Below are positions 7,541-16,887 of a stretch of 32,858 bases of DNA, piece by piece. Each line of letters starts with the position of its first letter. Within the stretch, counting starts at the first letter, position 1. The notes under the pieces were generated by a model. It was not told the origin of the DNA. It did not search any database and worked only from the letters and a program-made list of their open reading frames with translations. Source of the DNA: an uncultured Pseudohongiella sp. (GTDB lineage Bacteria; Pseudomonadota; Gammaproteobacteria; Pseudomonadales; Pseudohongiellaceae); assembly GCA_902531515.1 (NCBI GenBank), contig CACAEJ010000019.1, positions 1 to 32,858 on the forward strand, written 5' to 3'. The position numbers and the translations under genes are program-made.

Positions 7541-8725
7541 ATGACTAGAGAAGCAGTAATCGTATCAACAGCAAGAACTCCTATAGGTAAAGCCTACCGC
7601 GGGGCTTTCAATGACACTGAGGCGCCAACCCTAGGGGGTCATGCAATTGCTAGTGCCGTAGAGCGAGCGAGAATAGACTCCTCTGAGGTAGACGATGTGA
7701 TCATGGGCTGTGCGATGCAACAAGGATCATCTGGTCAAAATATTGGACGCACGTCTGCAATAGCAGCAGGACTTCCGAACTCCGTATCAGGAATGAGTAT
7801 CGATCGCCAATGCTCATCAGGGATGTTGGCAATCGCTACCGCCGCAAAACAAATTGTCCACGATCATATGCCGATTGCGATTGGTGGAGGACTGGAATCC
7901 ATTAGCTTAGTTCAAAATGAACACCGAAACGCTTATCGGGCTCAAGACCCGAATGTAATCGCAAAATCTCAGCATGCCTATATGTCTATGTTGGAAACAG
8001 CGGAAACAGTCGCCAAAAGATATAACATTTCTCGAGAACAACAGGATGAATATGGTTTGCAAAGTCAGCAGCGCACTGCGGCCGCTCAGGAGGCAGGCAA
8101 GTTTGACGAAGAGATCGTACCGTTACCTTCAAAAATGGTTTTTGTGGACAAAGAAACGAAACAGCAAAGTACTCATGATGTGACACTGGAGAAGGATGAG
8201 GGGAATCGCCCTACTACCACTGCCGAGGGCCTCGCCGGCTTGAAGACAGTCTTTGAGGGTGGGGTAATTACCGCCGGAAATGCCAGTCAACTTTCCGACG
8301 GTGCATCTGCAGCAGTGCTCATGGATAGCAAACTGGTGGAGCAGAAAAATCTAGAGCCTCTGGGCGCTTATAAAGGTGTAGCAGTCGCCGGTTTAGATCC
8401 AGACGAGATGGGAATCGGGCCTATATACGCAGTTCCCAAACTGCTTGAAAGGTTTAATCTATCAATGGATGACATCGGTCTGTGGGAGCTTAACGAGGCA
8501 TTCGCTGTGCAAGTCATTTACTGCCGAGACAAACTTGGCATACCAAATGAACTGCTTAATGTTAATGGGGGCGCTATTTCAATAGGCCACCCATATGGAA
8601 TGAGTGGAGCCCGGATGGTAGGCCACGCACTTATTGAGGGTAAGAGACGTAATGCGAAATACGTAGTCTGCACTATGTGTGTCGGTGGAGGGATGGGTGC
8701 AGCGGGGTTATTTGAAGTTTTTTAG
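7541..8725 (+). CDS. Thiolase (acetyl-CoA acyltransferase)
   Basis: The 394-residue enzyme should catalyse thiolytic cleavage of 3-ketoacyl-CoA or the reverse condensation. Catalytic residues are visible: C91 in DRQCSSGM, H350 in [12 protein letters not shown]380 in [10 protein letters not shown], and NEAF. I start at ATG 7541, which has GGAG 7 bp upstream; an in-frame TTG at 7529 overlaps that Shine-Dalgarno and is unlikely. It may supply the final step of the beta-oxidation reactions encoded later in the window, since the FadB-like gene has no adjacent FadA. Its position 71 bp after the selenoprotein gene may mean partial co-transcription, but a functional link is not shown. Confidence 0.94.
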   Translation: MTREAVIVSTARTPIGKAYRGAFNDTEAPTLGGHAIASAVERARIDSSEVDDVIMGCAMQQGSSGQNIGRTSAIAAGLPNSVSGMSIDRQCSSGMLAIATAAKQIVHDHMPIAIGGGLESISLVQNEHRNAYRAQDPNVIAKSQHAYMSMLETAETVAKRYNISREQQDEYGLQSQQRTAAAQEAGKFDEEIVPLPSKMVFVDKETKQQSTHDVTLEKDEGNRPTTTAEGLAGLKTVFEGGVITAGNASQLSDGASAAVLMDSKLVEQKNLEPLGAYKGVAVAGLDPDEMGIGPIYAVPKLLERFNLSMDDIGLWELNEAFAVQVIYCRDKLGIPNELLNVNGGAISIGHPYGMSGARMVGHALIEGKRRNAKYVVCTMCVGGGMGAAGLFEVF

Positions 8726-8769
8726 GTAGCCAGAGGTGCTGTTCAAAATTAGTAGCATCATCATACTTT

Positions 8770-9297
8770 TTATAAGCATGTAGAATCTAGAAAATTAACT
8801 ACGGCTGCCTCATCAAATGATGCTGATGGCAGTCGTAGATGACTTGCTGACTGTTTTTTTGCCTGATTTATATTGTCTAACAAAAAAGTACCAAACTCTT
8901 CTGCAAGCTCTTCTTGAAAATTACCATTTACGGATAGATAGTGCTCAACCCTTTCCTCTAGGCTCCTCAAAAAGCTGAAACTTACTTGTGCTCTCTCCTC
9001 AATAGTCATTCGACTATTCTCAGGATCTAAATAGAACTCACACACTGATGATTCTGAATTGAATTCACTGCTAAATTGATCCGAGTAAAATTCCAATAGC
9101 TCTATAAAAGACTCTAAATCTGAACCGTCGACCCCAGGATTATTCACCAGTCTGCCTGTCGTTTTAAAAGTATATAATGTGCTCGAAATATATAAATAAG
9201 TTTGTTCAGCATCTATAATTTTATTTTGAGCGCCACTACTATTTATGTGGCCGACTAATAGAAAGAGCAGCACTATAAAATTTGATTTTTTATTCAT
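8770..9297 (-). CDS. Exported hypothetical protein
   Basis: The 175-residue protein begins with a clear signal peptide (MNKKSNFIVLLFLLVGHINSSGAQ, cleavage probably after residue 23). The mature part is acidic and mostly helical, with two Cys (in SSVCEFYLD and the C-terminal STCL) that could form a disulfide in the periplasm. I do not recognise the family. It follows arfB on the same strand after a 35-bp gap, and converges on the thiolase gene with a 44-bp gap in which I see no terminator. Confidence 0.65.
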   Translation of the reverse strand: MNKKSNFIVLLFLLVGHINSSGAQNKIIDAEQTYLYISSTLYTFKTTGRLVNNPGVDGSDLESFIELLEFYSDQFSSEFNSESSVCEFYLDPENSRMTIEERAQVSFSFLRSLEERVEHYLSVNGNFQEELAEEFGTFLLDNINQAKKQSASHLRLPSASFDEAAVVNFLDSTCL

Positions 9298-9332
9298 CTA
9301 GATTCAATGGTTTCTGAATTGTTGAATTTCAA

Positions 9333-9737
9333 TTACTCGAGATTCGGTTTTTTTCGAAGTTCTTTTGTTACAGCCGTTCGCTTCTTGTTCACGGAACGTT
9401 TCTTCTTAGCAGCTCTGCTGGGTTTTGTTGGTATTCGCTTTCTTTCGGCTTTTGTGGCCTTTGTAATTAAGGATTCCAACCGCTTTATTGCATCCTGCCT
9501 ATTCTTATCTTGACTCCTAAAGCGCTGCGCTTTAATCAGTATAATGCCATCCTGTGAAATTCGGTGATCCCCATATTGTAACAACTTTTCCTTAGCCCTC
9601 GGTTGCAGACTTGAATTATGGATATCAAATCTTAATTGAACCGCGGATTCTACCTTGTTAACTCGTTGCCCACCCGGACCGCTGGCTCGCAAGGTCAGAA
9701 AACTTAACTCCGATTCATTCAAACTTAAAAACGTCAT
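9333..9737 (-). CDS. arfB: ArfB/YaeJ-type alternative ribosome-rescue peptidyl-tRNA hydrolase
   Basis: The 134-residue protein rescues ribosomes stalled on non-stop mRNA by hydrolysing the peptidyl-tRNA. The release-factor GGQ motif is at residues 22-24 (ASGPGGQRVNKVESAVQLRFD), and the C-terminus (about 100-134) is the expected Lys/Arg-rich tail that inserts into the empty mRNA channel. Length agrees with E. coli ArfB (140). The tail rules out the full-length release factors, which have several hundred residues before GGQ. Shine-Dalgarno is weak. It lies downstream of the TonB receptor terminator and so probably has its own promoter in 9738-9771. Confidence 0.92.
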   Translation of the reverse strand: MTFLSLNESELSFLTLRASGPGGQRVNKVESAVQLRFDIHNSSLQPRAKEKLLQYGDHRISQDGIILIKAQRFRSQDKNRQDAIKRLESLITKATKAERKRIPTKPSRAAKKKRSVNKKRTAVTKELRKKPNLE

Positions 9738-9771
9738 TCTATTTTACTAAAAACAACACTAGTACCAGAGC

Positions 9772-9803
9772 AAAAAAAAGGCGATGAAAATTCATCGCCT
9801 TTT
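9772..9803 (-). terminator. Strong intrinsic terminator of the TonB-dependent receptor gene
   Basis: On the minus strand, 13 perfectly paired bases (AAAAGGCGATGAA with TTCATCGCCTTTT, two-base centre, so four or more loop bases in practice) are followed by a run of eight T in total. It begins 16 bp after the receptor stop codon. Confidence 0.9.
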
Positions 9804-9819
9804 CCTTCAAAGGGCTGGA

Positions 9820-12800
9820 CTAAAATTGCCAAAGAACCCTTGCATACCAGCGCCTTCCGCGCGGATCAAAAACAGACGTGTGATATGCTTGCCTTCTAAA
9901 CAAAGGCACATCTTCATTTGTCGCATCAATTACACCAACAGTGAAGATGGAAGTACTATCGCCCCAATCCCGCGTGTAAGCATATTGGACATCCCAAGTG
10001 TTATAACTATCGGTCATTGACTTAGCATATGCCTTATTGGCCTCTGCACTATTTGGATTATCCATAAAATCATCATGGCTCAACACCTGCAATGAGCCGA
10101 TATGGCGGTTAAATACCGAGACCCTATGATTTTCCCTAGCCCAAGAAAAAGAGATGTTTCCTCTATTGTCAGGTACTGGTCTCACGATATTCTGCTCGCC
10201 ATCGACACCAGCAGCATCCATCTTGCCAGTAGCCTGTAAACCCAAGTCTAGACCGGGGATGTCGACAACAAACTCATCGATGTGAGTATAATCGAGTCCC
10301 ACCCGAAAGGTTCCCCAATCATTATTCCAAGTATAACCTGTCTTGAAATCAATTCCCTGAACCTCATAAGTACCTGCGTTTACCGCAGGAAGTACTAACG
10401 TTACCAACGCAGCATTCTCACTGCCGTATAGTCTCTGCACACCTGGCACCTGATATAACTCAGGATTCACAACACAGTTGATACGTTCGTTTGAATTTGC
10501 ACCAAATTGTGTTGCTATAGCACTCGGATTACAAGAAACAGCATTACCGTCTGGGCCTCTAGAATCGAGGGGTAGTGTGTCGTTAAGCACGTAGTTAGAC
10601 TCATCACCAACCACTGAGTTGAACTTCTCTATTTCTGGATTGATCGCTGCTCTAGGCACAAGAGGCAAAACTCGGTCTTCCACCTCGAAGCGCCAGACGT
10701 CTGCTCCTATCGACAAGCCATCCAAATCGCCCCCAGGCGTCCATTGAAAACCAATATTAAAAGTATCGGCATATTCAGGATCGAGGTCCGGATTAGGAGC
10801 TCCTCGAGTATAGGATCCGTTGGCTATCGCATTAGCGTTAGTCGCCGGCAACAACCCAGCTCTAACTTCCTGATTTCGAATTGGATCTTGTATAGTAGTC
10901 CCGCTAGCCTCAAAAGCTTGGTTCACCACACCAATATTCGGCGCTCGGAATGACTCGGACCAAGAGGCACGCAACAAGAGTTCCTCAACGGGCCTCCAGC
11001 TTGCAGCTATTTTTGGAGAAAGTGCACTGCCTATATCTTCATAATCCTCATAACGCAGCGCGACCTGAGTCTCGACATTCTCTGCCCATGGAAGAGATAG
11101 CTCGACGAAAATCGAGCGAATGTCTCTTTGGTCATTGAAATTAAAAATACAGTTCGCACACTCTAGGTTATTCGTAATCTCCGAGTATCGCTCAGTAACC
11201 GGCGCGAAAAGGCTTTGCGGGAATGGCAGACCAGACGCATAGCTCTTAATTGGGTCAATACCAGGCAAATTAATCTCCGGCGCTCTGCCGGAGGCATTCC
11301 TTTTTCTGTACTGAAGACCCGTTGCGAAGGCTGCGGTGCCGCCCGCCATTTCACCAAGGTCACCATTCATTACATAATCAATAACAAACAGCTCATTTCG
11401 CTTGTCCGCCCTTAGAATTCTTGTATCCATCCAATCGATCAATTCTGGGCTATTCGCCAAATTAGGATCAGTCAACGAAGTTAAGAACGGGTTGAAGAAC
11501 TGGCATCCATCCCTACCATGATTGGTGCTGGTCAGGGCAAGTGCTGACGTGTCATAGGTATTCAACACATAATTTGGAAAAACCAAATCGAATAGTCCAC
11601 CCAGCGGAGCAAAGGTTGGAACAGCCATAAAATTAAGCTCAGATGACCCATTAGGTGTGCAATCAGGTCCACCTAGGCCATTAATAGCAAGTTCAGTTCG
11701 ATCGCGCATAAGCGTCGAAACTTCTTGCTCTATGCTTGATTCACTCCACGCAACGCTCAAATCCCACTCGAGCTCCCGGCCAAATCCTTCAAAGTCGCCT
11801 CTAAAGCCAGCCTGCACATTGGACTCTTTCTGATCCGTTGGAAGACCTGAAGTCCTGGTGGTCGGCCATCCAGTGGCTACACCGCCACCATACCAGCCTT
11901 GTCCAAAGCCGCCGTTTGACTCGAGGTTTGGATTATTGAGGGCCGGGCCTGTCGGTGCGTTTCCTATGTATGGAGCAAGTGATCCAAGTGCTGTTGGCCC
12001 CCAGAATAAATGCAAGGTTCGCGAGAATGATCTGCCGTCCCACTCCCTCGTTATTTCGGAATCAGAGGAATTAAAGAAAGAGTAAAATTCCATACCATTG
12101 CTGAAATCATGCTCAAATGAACCAGCGATGCTGTAACGTTCCTGACCATAGGTCATAAATTGATTGCCCATGTTATTCTCAGAGCATTGCCCTGATCGGC
12201 GAGCATAATCGGAAAACCTGTTATCTACATAAAACTGACCGAAATTCCCTGAACCTGATTCACACAAAGGATCGGAATAGACAAAACCACGCGTGCCACC
12301 GAAAGCTTCGCCAATACTCGCTCTCTCCTGCTTGTTCTGACCTGTTAAGGGCATATCGAGATAACCCATATTAAAGGTCGAGCCCAACGGACTAGTTACA
12401 GTATAAGCTCCTACTTTGCTGTTAGAGATAATCCTGTCTTCATCAAAATATTGAGCATGCTCCAATTTCTGCGGGTCCCTCTCGAAATATTCGCCCGAAA
12501 GAACTAAGCGAGTATTTCCATTATTCCAGTCAGTACCCCATATACCGCTGAAAGTCTCCTCGTAAGTCCCTCCAGCTTCTTGGATACCCTGGGTATCTGC
12601 GTACAACTCTAAGCCGTCAAAGTCGGTACGCATAATGATATTAACCACACCGGCTACCGCATCAGCTCCGTATAGCGCTGAACCACCATCCGTCAGAACT
12701 TCCACCCTCTCAGTCATCACGAGCGGAATGGAGTTTAAATTCACACTCTCCTGCCCGGAAGCAGTTACAACTGCTGCTGGCGTTGTCCTTTTCCCGTTAA

Positions 12801-13161
12801 TAAGAGTTAGAGTCGAGTTTCCTCCCAGGTTACGTAAATTAACCGAGGCTGTTCCTGTATTTTGACTTCCTGCACCAGCCATTGCTCCCTGAACATTGGT
12901 ATCTGAACCTTGGTTTACTTCAAGATTTCTGATTACATCCCAGATTGTAGAAGCACCCTGGGCCTCAATGCTCGTTCTATCTATTACATTGACTGGTGAA
13001 GGCGCATCCAACGCACTCCCGCGAATATACGAACCCGTTACTATGACTTCCTCGACTTCAGGTTCATCCTGCTGGGCCGCAAGCGGCATAGTTACACCGG
13101 CCGCTGCCATCATGACAGCCAGTGTCAAACCTCTTCGTCTGCTTGGAAACTTTCTGCGCAT
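9820..13161 (-). CDS. Large TonB-dependent outer-membrane receptor
   Basis: The 1113-residue protein has a signal peptide (residues 1-30, ending MPLAAQQ), a TonB-box-like EVEEVIVTGSYIRG (about 35-48), a plug domain to about 175 (NLRNLGGNSTLTLINGKR, DGGSALYGADAVAGVVNIIMR) and a 22-strand-type barrel ending in the terminal aromatic LWQF. Several closely spaced Cys pairs occur in predicted surface loops (for example LECANCIF). AGGGGAG precedes ATG by about 6 bases. The protein is longer than siderophore receptors and resembles the large receptors common in marine gammaproteobacteria that import oligomers, peptides or other organic ligands. No ExbBD, hydrolase or regulator gene adjoins it, so the ligand is unknown. 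Confidence 0.93.
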   Translation of the reverse strand: MRRKFPSRRRGLTLAVMMAAAGVTMPLAAQQDEPEVEEVIVTGSYIRGSALDAPSPVNVIDRTSIEAQGASTIWDVIRNLEVNQGSDTNVQGAMAGAGSQNTGTASVNLRNLGGNSTLTLINGKRTTPAAVVTASGQESVNLNSIPLVMTERVEVLTDGGSALYGADAVAGVVNIIMRTDFDGLELYADTQGIQEAGGTYEETFSGIWGTDWNNGNTRLVLSGEYFERDPQKLEHAQYFDEDRIISNSKVGAYTVTSPLGSTFNMGYLDMPLTGQNKQERASIGEAFGGTRGFVYSDPLCESGSGNFGQFYVDNRFSDYARRSGQCSENNMGNQFMTYGQERYSIAGSFEHDFSNGMEFYSFFNSSDSEITREWDGRSFSRTLHLFWGPTALGSLAPYIGNAPTGPALNNPNLESNGGFGQGWYGGGVATGWPTTRTSGLPTDQKESNVQAGFRGDFEGFGRELEWDLSVAWSESSIEQEVSTLMRDRTELAINGLGGPDCTPNGSSELNFMAVPTFAPLGGLFDLVFPNYVLNTYDTSALALTSTNHGRDGCQFFNPFLTSLTDPNLANSPELIDWMDTRILRADKRNELFVIDYVMNGDLGEMAGGTAAFATGLQYRKRNASGRAPEINLPGIDPIKSYASGLPFPQSLFAPVTERYSEITNNLECANCIFNFNDQRDIRSIFVELSLPWAENVETQVALRYEDYEDIGSALSPKIAASWRPVEELLLRASWSESFRAPNIGVVNQAFEASGTTIQDPIRNQEVRAGLLPATNANAIANGSYTRGAPNPDLDPEYADTFNIGFQWTPGGDLDGLSIGADVWRFEVEDRVLPLVPRAAINPEIEKFNSVVGDESNYVLNDTLPLDSRGPDGNAVSCNPSAIATQFGANSNERINCVVNPELYQVPGVQRLYGSENAALVTLVLPAVNAGTYEVQGIDFKTGYTWNNDWGTFRVGLDYTHIDEFVVDIPGLDLGLQATGKMDAAGVDGEQNIVRPVPDNRGNISFSWARENHRVSVFNRHIGSLQVLSHDDFMDNPNSAEANKAYAKSMTDSYNTWDVQYAYTRDWGDSTSIFTVGVIDATNEDVPLFRRQAYHTSVFDPRGRRWYARVLWQF

Positions 13162-13381
13162 TATCTCTCCCCTTTTCGTTCTGAGTTTTACTCTCTAAGG
13201 TGCTGATTATATTATAAATATTTTGTATTTTGATCGAACCTGCGACCTTTTACTACTTTTTTTTAGGCATTAATTCGAACGTTCGCCATGCTAACATAGA
13301 ATATAAGTACATTTTTACCTTTTTAGTTGCTTAAATTTCGTTACGGCTTACATACATAAACTACCCTTTGGACAAGCCCAT
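13162..13381. promoter_or_regulatory. Divergent promoter region with a 10-bp palindrome
   Basis: These 220 bases separate the receptor gene and the monooxygenase gene, which face away from each other, so they must hold both promoters. A perfect palindrome CGAACGTTCG lies at 13276-13285, next to a run of nine T (13256-13264). AT-rich TATAAATATTTTG-like sequence near 13210-13230 could be a minus-strand promoter. I cannot assign a regulator. Confidence 0.35.
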
Positions 13382-14386
13382 ATGGCCAACTCAGTGAAGC
13401 TATCGGTACTAGACCAGTCTCCAATTAAATCAGGTTGCGATGCTTACGGGGCTATTCGAGAAACACTGGCTCTCGCCCGCCTTTGTGATGACCTCGGTTA
13501 TCATCGATATTGGGTCGCCGAACATCATGCATCAGACGCTCTTGCTGGGTGCTCCCCGGAAGTTCTCCTTGGGCGTTTGGGGGCAGAAACCGAGGACATC
13601 CGGCTTGGTTCTGGAGGCATTATGCTGCCGCACTATAGTCCTTATAAAGTCGCTGAGAACTTTAGGATTCTCGAGACTATGTACCCAAACCGTATAGATT
13701 TAGGAGTTGGAAGAGCTCCGGGCACCGATCCTTTTACAGCTGCCGCCATTCGTTATGGCTCGACCATCGGACCTGAACACTTTCCAAACATGGTGCTCGA
13801 TTTACAAGCTTTATTAAATGATACTCCTCCGATGACGCCCGGCCTTGAACATGCCAAAGCATATCCCACGGTTAAAACTCCACCCGAGCTATGGATGCTC
13901 GGATCCAGCAGTGACAGCAGCTCACTCGCGGCAGCGGCTGGCCTTCCCTATAACTTTGCATACTTCATTAATCCAAAGATCGGGCCTGAGATTTTTGAAA
14001 GTTATCGAGAAAATTTTCAGGCTGGCCCCAATTTTGAATCCCCTCACTGTGTTCTCACTATTTTTACGGTTTGTGCTGAGACAGAAGAGGAGGCTTTTGA
14101 GTTATCGAGAAGCCGAGACCTTTGGTTTATTCGTTTGCTTCGAGGAAACCCGGGACCGTTTCCCAGTGTGCAGGAAGCAGCCGACTATCCCTATAGCACG
14201 GGCGAAAAACAAATAATCGAAGACAATCGACAAAGACGAGCGATTGGGACACCCGAACAAGTTTGTGAGAAACTCCATTCCTTCGTGAGAGATTTTAAAC
14301 TCGATGAGATAATGATTCTGACAATTACCCATGATAGTAGTGCGCGTAAACATTCTTATGAACTTTTAAGTTCCGCTTGGCATTAA
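13382..14386 (+). CDS. LLM-class (bacterial luciferase-like) flavin-dependent oxidoreductase, MsnO8-like
   Basis: The 334-residue cytoplasmic enzyme has the TIM-barrel hallmarks of the group: LSVLDQSPI at the start, YHRYWVAEHH (about residues 40-49), LGSGGIMLPHYSPYKVAE and DLGVGRAPGTDP. These are the signatures of the single-subunit MsnO8 subfamily, which uses reduced flavin (FMNH2) with oxygen, or in other LLM branches F420. The substrate cannot be told from the sequence. The next gene, 56 bp downstream on the same strand, encodes an exported VOC-fold protein. No terminator separates them. Confidence 0.9.
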   Translation: MANSVKLSVLDQSPIKSGCDAYGAIRETLALARLCDDLGYHRYWVAEHHASDALAGCSPEVLLGRLGAETEDIRLGSGGIMLPHYSPYKVAENFRILETMYPNRIDLGVGRAPGTDPFTAAAIRYGSTIGPEHFPNMVLDLQALLNDTPPMTPGLEHAKAYPTVKTPPELWMLGSSSDSSSLAAAAGLPYNFAYFINPKIGPEIFESYRENFQAGPNFESPHCVLTIFTVCAETEEEAFELSRSRDLWFIRLLRGNPGPFPSVQEAADYPYSTGEKQIIEDNRQRRAIGTPEQVCEKLHSFVRDFKLDEIMILTITHDSSARKHSYELLSSAWH

Positions 14387-14442
14387 AGTAATAAGTCATT
14401 AAATTAGACAATAAAAATAACTAGTAGTGGGAGGATCTAAAA

Positions 14443-15243
14443 TTGAAGAACTTACTCTGTTTGATTCTATCTTTTTTTGTCATACCAGTAGGACACACAC
14501 AACTCGCATCTCCTAACGAAAGTGGAGTCACATTCGGTCATGTGCATTTAAATGTTTCCAATCTGGAACAGCACAAACGAATCTGGGTGGAGCATTTTAA
14601 TGGAACTATTGTCGAAAAAGGCTCTCACTCGGTAATTAAACTACCTAATATGCTGATCACATTGACAGAACAGCAACCGACTATGGATTCTATAGAAACC
14701 GCAATGCATCATTTTGGATTCAAAGTTAGGCGTATGGATAAATTTCTGGACAAATGGCGGGCTGATGGTTTGCCTGTTGGCAGCATGTTTTTAGGTGCCG
14801 AAGGACAACTGAATGCATACGTCACTTTGCCAGATGGAGTCGAGGTAGAAATGCAAGAGGATCGAGGCTTGCAACAAGAAATTACCGGCTATCATGTGCA
14901 CTGGTTTGTAGATGACGCCGTTGACATATTGAGATGGTATGTAAATATGTTTGATCTTGAAATTCGACCCCGTGGCAGAATTACTACGACAACAAATGTC
15001 CCGGGAATGAACTTCAGTTTTGGCGGTAACAATAGTGGACGACAAAGCACGAAAGGCGCTGCAATCGATCATATAGGGTTTGAAATCGATAACCTTAAGG
15101 AATTCTGTCTTGAGCTTGAATCTAAAGGCGTCGTGTTCGATGTGCCTTATCAGGAACTTTCAGACATCGGCCTAAATAGCGCCTTTTTCACTGACCCGAC
15201 AGGGGTCTACGTGGAGCTCACGGAGGGCTACGACGAGTACTAA
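14443..15243 (+). CDS. Exported two-domain VOC (glyoxalase/dioxygenase-fold) protein
   Basis: The 266-residue protein has a signal peptide (residues 1-19, ending VGHTQ) and two VOC modules: about 30-135 (TFGHVHLNVSNLEQHK, ending VTLPDGVEVEMQED) and 145-262 (YHVHWFVDDAVDILRWYV, IDHIGFEIDNLKEF, FTDPTGVYVELTEG). Candidate metal ligands are the His of each HVH/HVHW strand, H in DHIGF and the Glu residues in VEME- and VELTEG-type strands. The start is TTG, supported by GGGAGG 8 bases upstream and by the signal peptide. A VOC protein exported to the periplasm is unusual, since glyoxalase I and most extradiol dioxygenases are cytoplasmic. Activity unknown. Confidence 0.83.
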   Translation: MKNLLCLILSFFVIPVGHTQLASPNESGVTFGHVHLNVSNLEQHKRIWVEHFNGTIVEKGSHSVIKLPNMLITLTEQQPTMDSIETAMHHFGFKVRRMDKFLDKWRADGLPVGSMFLGAEGQLNAYVTLPDGVEVEMQEDRGLQQEITGYHVHWFVDDAVDILRWYVNMFDLEIRPRGRITTTTNVPGMNFSFGGNNSGRQSTKGAAIDHIGFEIDNLKEFCLELESKGVVFDVPYQELSDIGLNSAFFTDPTGVYVELTEGYDEY

Positions 15244-15263
15244 TAAGTCCCTTGAACTTCATT

Positions 15264-15293
15264 GAATCAGGGGAAATACCCCTCCCCTGATTC
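15264..15293. terminator. Hairpin between convergent genes
   Basis: An 11-bp perfect inverted repeat (GAATCAGGGGA with TCCCCTGATTC, eight-base loop) lies between the VOC gene and the SGNH hydrolase gene, which converge here. There is no T run on either side, so it may be a two-way transcription barrier or an mRNA 3-prime stabiliser rather than a canonical intrinsic terminator. Confidence 0.6.
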
Positions 15294-15306
15294 GAACAAG
15301 TAAAAC

Positions 15307-16014
15307 CTACTCGTAACGAGCCTCTTGAGGCATTAATGCAGCACGAATGATTGAACCCCAAATCAGGTTGCCCATTGGATTTAGGTGCAACCCGTCCTCA
15401 ACAAAAATATCGGTCATGACATTCCCGTCAGACTTTAAGAAAGGCGTCGCAGAATCAATAAAGTAGACCTTCGAGTCATGCTTTGCGATTTCTTTATAAG
15501 CCGCGTTTACACGTTGCGCATTTCCCCAAACGCCCACACGTGAAGTTGAGGGTTTAACTGCCATCACGTAAATACGCGTATCCGGGAGCTCCCTATGAAC
15601 TTTATCAACGATTTTTTCAAGAGAACCGATTATTTCTTTCTCTGCAACTCCATAGAAAGTGTCGTTATCACCTTCATAAATAAGGATCGCTCGAGGTTTA
15701 TATTTAAGCGCGACCGTATCTAAATGATGGACTACATCGCTCATCATGCTGCCGCCAAAACCTCGCGAGATTACGGTCAGAGGAGCCAATGCTTTAGCGG
15801 CCTGATCATTCCAACGGGCTATACTGGAACTACCGGTAAGCAGGATAGCCCCCATCGGAGGCGGATTCATCCTATCTTGTTCTGCAAACCTCTCCATCGC
15901 CCCATCCCAGACCGTCGGGTCTGTTCCGCGTTGAGCACTGACCGGGAGCGAGAGAACTGCAAACCACAGGACAACCAAAGTCTTTTTGGAAAATTTACCG
16001 ATTATTATTCTCAT
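15307..16014 (-). CDS. Exported SGNH/GDSL-family hydrolase
   Basis: The 235-residue protein has a signal peptide (MRIIIGKFSKKTLVVLWF, then ending LPVSAQ) and SGNH blocks: GSSSIARW (nucleophile Ser about 62-63), the block II glycine in SRGFGGS, GDND (block III) and DGLHLNPMG with the catalytic Asp-His near the C-terminus. It is probably a periplasmic esterase or deacetylase acting on acylated sugars or lipids; specificity is not visible. I start at ATG 16014, because it opens directly on the signal peptide and has AGG upstream. An in-frame ATG at 16065 would add 17 residues with no Shine-Dalgarno. Confidence 0.85.
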   Translation of the reverse strand: MRIIIGKFSKKTLVVLWFAVLSLPVSAQRGTDPTVWDGAMERFAEQDRMNPPPMGAILLTGSSSIARWNDQAAKALAPLTVISRGFGGSMMSDVVHHLDTVALKYKPRAILIYEGDNDTFYGVAEKEIIGSLEKIVDKVHRELPDTRIYVMAVKPSTSRVGVWGNAQRVNAAYKEIAKHDSKVYFIDSATPFLKSDGNVMTDIFVEDGLHLNPMGNLIWGSIIRAALMPQEARYE

Positions 16015-16148
16015 GATTAAACCTATTTCTGAGTGACGTAACGACAGACTAACCGATATGGCCATCGAATTCTAACCGCTTAGCGATCAATTTGGTTAAT
16101 CTAGCTTTAGGACAACTGCACTATTGACTAGAAGGCACTGATTATCGA

Positions 16149-16835
16149 TCACCTTCGTAAAATAAGTAACCAGCGCCAGATATTAAATACATTGGCAAGC
16201 GCCGCAGAAAAATACGTGATTGCAGCAGCTTTGAGTACTGTACGTATCTTGGGAATCTGATCCGCTGTTACATATTCACCTTCTATCAAGATAGGTAGCG
16301 CTTTATTAAAACTGGCATCCCACTCTTCTGGCAAAATTATTAAATAAGCAAGCGCACCTAGTATTTGCAGCAACAAACTGCATCCAATAACTAAACCCAC
16401 CGCGAGAGGCGATCTTAAAATAAAACCCAAAATCGGGAATGACCACATTATCCCGATACCGATCTGACTCAATGCTCGAGCAGTCGGCATATACTTGCTG
16501 CGCAATTTGAATATTTCTTCCTTCCTGTGAAACTGAATTGCATGACCGACCTCGTGCGCTGCCACGGCCACTGCGGTTAGTGATTTACCATGATAGTTAG
16601 CAGTACTGAGTCTCACAGTTTGGTTTTGAGGATCAAAGTGGTCTCGAAAAGGTTCAGTCTCCTCAACTTTAATACCGCTAAGCTCAAAGCGTTTTATGAG
16701 GTGCTCGGCAAGCTCTCCTCCGGTTCCAGGAAGACCAACTAACTCCTTATTATTCTTTGACATAACATGCCTAACCCAGAAAGAAGGCAAGTAAATCAAA
16801 ACCGCGAGGATCGCAGCAATAATTATGAGAAACAT
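16149..16835 (-). CDS. YugP-family membrane zinc metallopeptidase
   Basis: The 228-residue inner-membrane protein has an N-terminal helix (1-20), the zinc motif HEVGH at residues 94-98, and two or three C-terminal helices (about 125-170 and 205-225). This arrangement is typical of the YugP/DUF zinc metallopeptidase family; the YugP-like region GVIEETEPFxDHFDP just before the motif is also present. The third ligand is probably a Glu in LPEEWDASF. Physiological substrates of the family are not established to my knowledge. It is transcribed with no clear partner, 52 bp downstream of the alcohol dehydrogenase gene on the same strand. Confidence 0.88.
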   Translation of the reverse strand: MFLIIIAAILAVLIYLPSFWVRHVMSKNNKELVGLPGTGGELAEHLIKRFELSGIKVEETEPFRDHFDPQNQTVRLSTANYHGKSLTAVAVAAHEVGHAIQFHRKEEIFKLRSKYMPTARALSQIGIGIMWSFPILGFILRSPLAVGLVIGCSLLLQILGALAYLIILPEEWDASFNKALPILIEGEYVTADQIPKIRTVLKAAAITYFSAALANVFNIWRWLLILRR

Positions 16836-16887
16836 AAGAATTTTCTAAGGATGTATTTAACTTAACTCAAATTAAAAGATAAATTTC

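Noticed and set aside
13276..13285. LexA-type box (CGAAC-GTTCG)
   Set aside because: Known Gram-positive boxes have a four-base spacer and gammaproteobacterial LexA uses CTG-N10-CAG; kept only as an anonymous palindrome.
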